Translations under genes and position numbers: made by a program | The notes under the pieces: model-generated | The model's database searches: none | The model's input: only the letters and a program-made list of their open reading frames with translations | Told to the model about the DNA's origin: nothing | Assembly: GCA_902559565.1 (NCBI GenBank) | Contig: CACEIH010000001.1 | Location: 106,730-168,638 of the forward strand | DNA length: 61,909 nt | Source: an uncultured Pelagibacteraceae bacterium | GTDB taxonomy: Bacteria > Pseudomonadota > Alphaproteobacteria > Pelagibacterales > Pelagibacteraceae | Direction: 5' to 3' | Shown here: piece by piece, positions 60,536 to 61,909 of the stretch | Numbering within the stretch: the stretch's first letter is position 1 | Layout of the letters: each line of letters begins with the position of its first letter

Positions 60536-61387
60536 TTAAGTTTGTTTTCTTAAAATAAGAACAAAAATAACTGAAGTAGTCATCATGATTAATGCATAGG
60601 CTGCGGTTGGAACCATATATGTCATGTTTTCACCAAATAATTGAATTCCTACAAAAACTGCTAAAGTTCCATTTTGGAGTCCAGCTTCTAAAGATATACA
60701 TCTTCTTTGAGCAACTCCAGTTGCAAAAAATTTAGCAATATAAAAAGCTAAAACCATCATTGTAACATTTAAAATAAAAGCAACTAAACCAGCTTTTGTT
60801 ATGAACATTACAATGCTGTCCCATTCTTCAATATAGATAGCTATAAAAACAATCAAAAATAAACCAATAGATATTTTGTTGATAATTTTAATGTTACTAA
60901 TAATAAAATTATCTGCAAATTTTCTAATAAGCATTCCAATCATTACTGGAACTGTTACAACAAAAAACATCTTTAAAGATATACTAAGCATAGAAACTTC
61001 TTTTTTGACGTAAGTAATATCAAATAATTCAATTGATAAAAAAACTACATAAGGAACAGACACAATACTAATTAAACTTGTAATTGCTGTTAAGGTTATT
61101 GAAAGCGCCACATCACCATCTGCAAATTTTGTAAGTACATTTGAAGTTACACCTCCAGGTGCAGCTGCTATTAACATTACACCTAGCGCTAATTCAATTG
61201 GAGTTCTTAAAATAATTATTAAAAAATATGCAATAATAGGAAGTAATATCAACTGACAAATTAATCCTATAAAAAAATCTTTTGGATTTTGAACTACTCT
61301 TGTAAAATCTTTTACTGTTAAGGACGCACCTAATGCTAACATAATAAGTGCTAATGCTATTGGTGCTATAGTTGTTACTATTCCCAT
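60536..61387 (-). CDS. BASS family sodium symporter
   Basis: A 283-residue membrane protein with about nine hydrophobic segments. LALIMLALGASLTVKDFTRVV near 12-32 and LIAAAPGGVTSNVLTKFADGDVALSIT near 77-103 are the family features of bacterial bile acid:sodium symporters. Members carry organic acids, bile salts and sulfonates in marine bacteria by sodium coupling. A strong promoter precedes it. Substrate unknown; an organic anion related to the neighbouring pathway is possible. Confidence 0.85.
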   Translation of the reverse strand: MGIVTTIAPIALALIMLALGASLTVKDFTRVVQNPKDFFIGLICQLILLPIIAYFLIIILRTPIELALGVMLIAAAPGGVTSNVLTKFADGDVALSITLTAITSLISIVSVPYVVFLSIELFDITYVKKEVSMLSISLKMFFVVTVPVMIGMLIRKFADNFIISNIKIINKISIGLFLIVFIAIYIEEWDSIVMFITKAGLVAFILNVTMMVLAFYIAKFFATGVAQRRCISLEAGLQNGTLAVFVGIQLFGENMTYMVPTAAYALIMMTTSVIFVLILRKQT

Positions 61388-61415
61388 TTCCCCTCAAAGT
61401 TTGTAGCCGCGATTA

Positions 61416-61444
61416 ATTATAATGAAGATTTATGAAAAAATCAA
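61416..61444 (-). promoter_or_regulatory. Promoter of the BASS transporter gene
   Basis: On the minus strand TTGATT (61439-61444) and TATAAT (61416-61421) are separated by exactly 17 bases and lie about 29 bases ahead of the start codon. A GAGGGGAA ribosome binding site follows. Confidence 0.62.
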
Positions 61445-61446
61445 AT

Positions 61447-61909
61447 TTATGAAATAGTAATCAGGTTAAGAACTTTTCTTAAAAACTTTGCTTTATTTCT
61501 AAATACTTTTCTTTGATAAGGAAGAATTCTATCAATATTATATCCTGTCATAACATATTGTTTTTTTTCATTAAGTTTTAAGTAACCATTTTTCATTAAG
61601 TATTTACATTTTCTAATTACTGTTGCTCTTGGGATGTTTGTCATATCTGATAAAGACATTGCGCTTACACCATTTGTTTCATCATTTTCTTGATCCGTTA
61701 CGATACCTTTGTTAAATTTCGCATAGTCTGGGGTTAGAAATGTTACGTTTGATCCATTTATATTTTTTTTATAATTGAAAGCTTGGTTCATGGTAACGGT
61801 TCCCCAAACATGAAAGGTTGCTACATCTTCAAATACTTCATGGTAACCAATTATCATTGGAATTTGCATTCTATAAAACCATCTCCAGCATATACTAAAG
61901 TTTTTTCTA
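61447..61909 (-). CDS. DNA-binding regulator-like protein (partial, start outside window)
   Basis: The frame stays open up to the window edge, so the 140 residues after the first ATG inside the window are only the C-terminal part; thirteen more in-frame codons precede it. A winged helix-turn-helix is visible: MSLSDMTNIPRATVIRKCKYL near 71-91 with a basic recognition helix, then GYLKLNEKKQYV. The C-terminus is strongly basic. The regulator family is not recognised. It lies upstream of the BASS gene on the same strand. Confidence 0.6.
   Translation of the reverse strand, partial: RKNFSICWRWFYRMQIPMIIGYHEVFEDVATFHVWGTVTMNQAFNYKKNINGSNVTFLTPDYAKFNKGIVTDQENDETNGVSAMSLSDMTNIPRATVIRKCKYLMKNGYLKLNEKKQYVMTGYNIDRILPYQRKVFRNKAKFLRKVLNLITIS

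Noticed and set aside
1..61909. CRISPR arrays, insertion sequences, prophage or integrons
   Set aside because: No regularly spaced repeats, transposase, integrase or phage structural genes were seen; gene order is compact and uniform in composition.

Overview
The window looks like a chromosome segment from a SAR11-type alphaproteobacterium (Pelagibacterales). The DNA is very AT-rich, lysine/asparagine/isoleucine-rich proteins predominate, genes abut or overlap by 1-20 bases, and only one intergenic gap exceeds 300 bases. The content fits this clade: SUF iron-sulfur assembly under an IscR-type regulator, a taurine ABC transporter with aminotransferase and alanine dehydrogenase, a DMGDH-like flavoprotein, and a homocysteine methyltransferase behind tandem SAM-II/SAM-V-like riboswitches. 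I found no tRNA, rRNA, CRISPR array, insertion sequence or prophage.

Layout. 1-3 kb: the end of an iron(III) ABC transport operon (fbpB, fbpC) with a 56-residue CxxCH protein. 3-7.2 kb: AzlC/AzlD amino-acid exporter, a secreted thioredoxin-like protein, an ETHE1-like hydrolase, a DUF4396 protein, a methyltransferase, and a divergent cytochrome b561/cytochrome c' pair whose start codons touch. 7.2-7.5 kb: the only long gap, with several hairpins. 7.5-10.6 kb: tyrS, anmK, an alpha/beta hydrolase. 10.7-16.9 kb: iscR-sufBCDSU-sufT-sufA. 17-21.8 kb: glnA, ybaK, an EamA exporter, the riboswitch-controlled methyltransferase, a TauE family permease.

21.8-35.5 kb is a molybdenum island: moaB, coxG-coxS-coxL-coxM (CoxL has the form II AYRGAGR motif), a two-gene XdhC, a MobA-like nucleotidyltransferase, then on the minus strand moaA-moaC-thioesterase-two serine hydrolases-moaD-moaE-msrP-msrQ. 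It holds two molybdoenzymes and much of the cofactor pathway. 35.6-47.8 kb is mixed: GYD protein, aldehyde dehydrogenase, CcdA, AzoR, a gamma-butyrobetaine-dioxygenase-like enzyme, HisN-like phosphatase, two SMR-type membrane proteins lacking the key glutamate, a run of small unknown proteins including two secreted two-cysteine paralogues, cysE-cysK, VOC protein, LysE exporter.

46.5-60.5 kb looks like a sulfonate module: a HisD-family dehydrogenase (possibly HpsN-like), a phosphate acyltransferase, an Ldh2-family dehydrogenase (possibly sulfolactate dehydrogenase), Gfo/Idh and GT17 proteins, tauABC with an unusually long permease and a strong terminator after tauA, then an omega-amino-acid:pyruvate aminotransferase, alanine dehydrogenase and a DMGDH-like flavoprotein. 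The model is taurine uptake, transamination to sulfoacetaldehyde, alanine recycling by Ald, and acetyl-phosphate conversion by Pta; the linking enzyme Xsc is not in the window. The window ends with a BASS-family transporter and a regulator-like gene cut by the edge.
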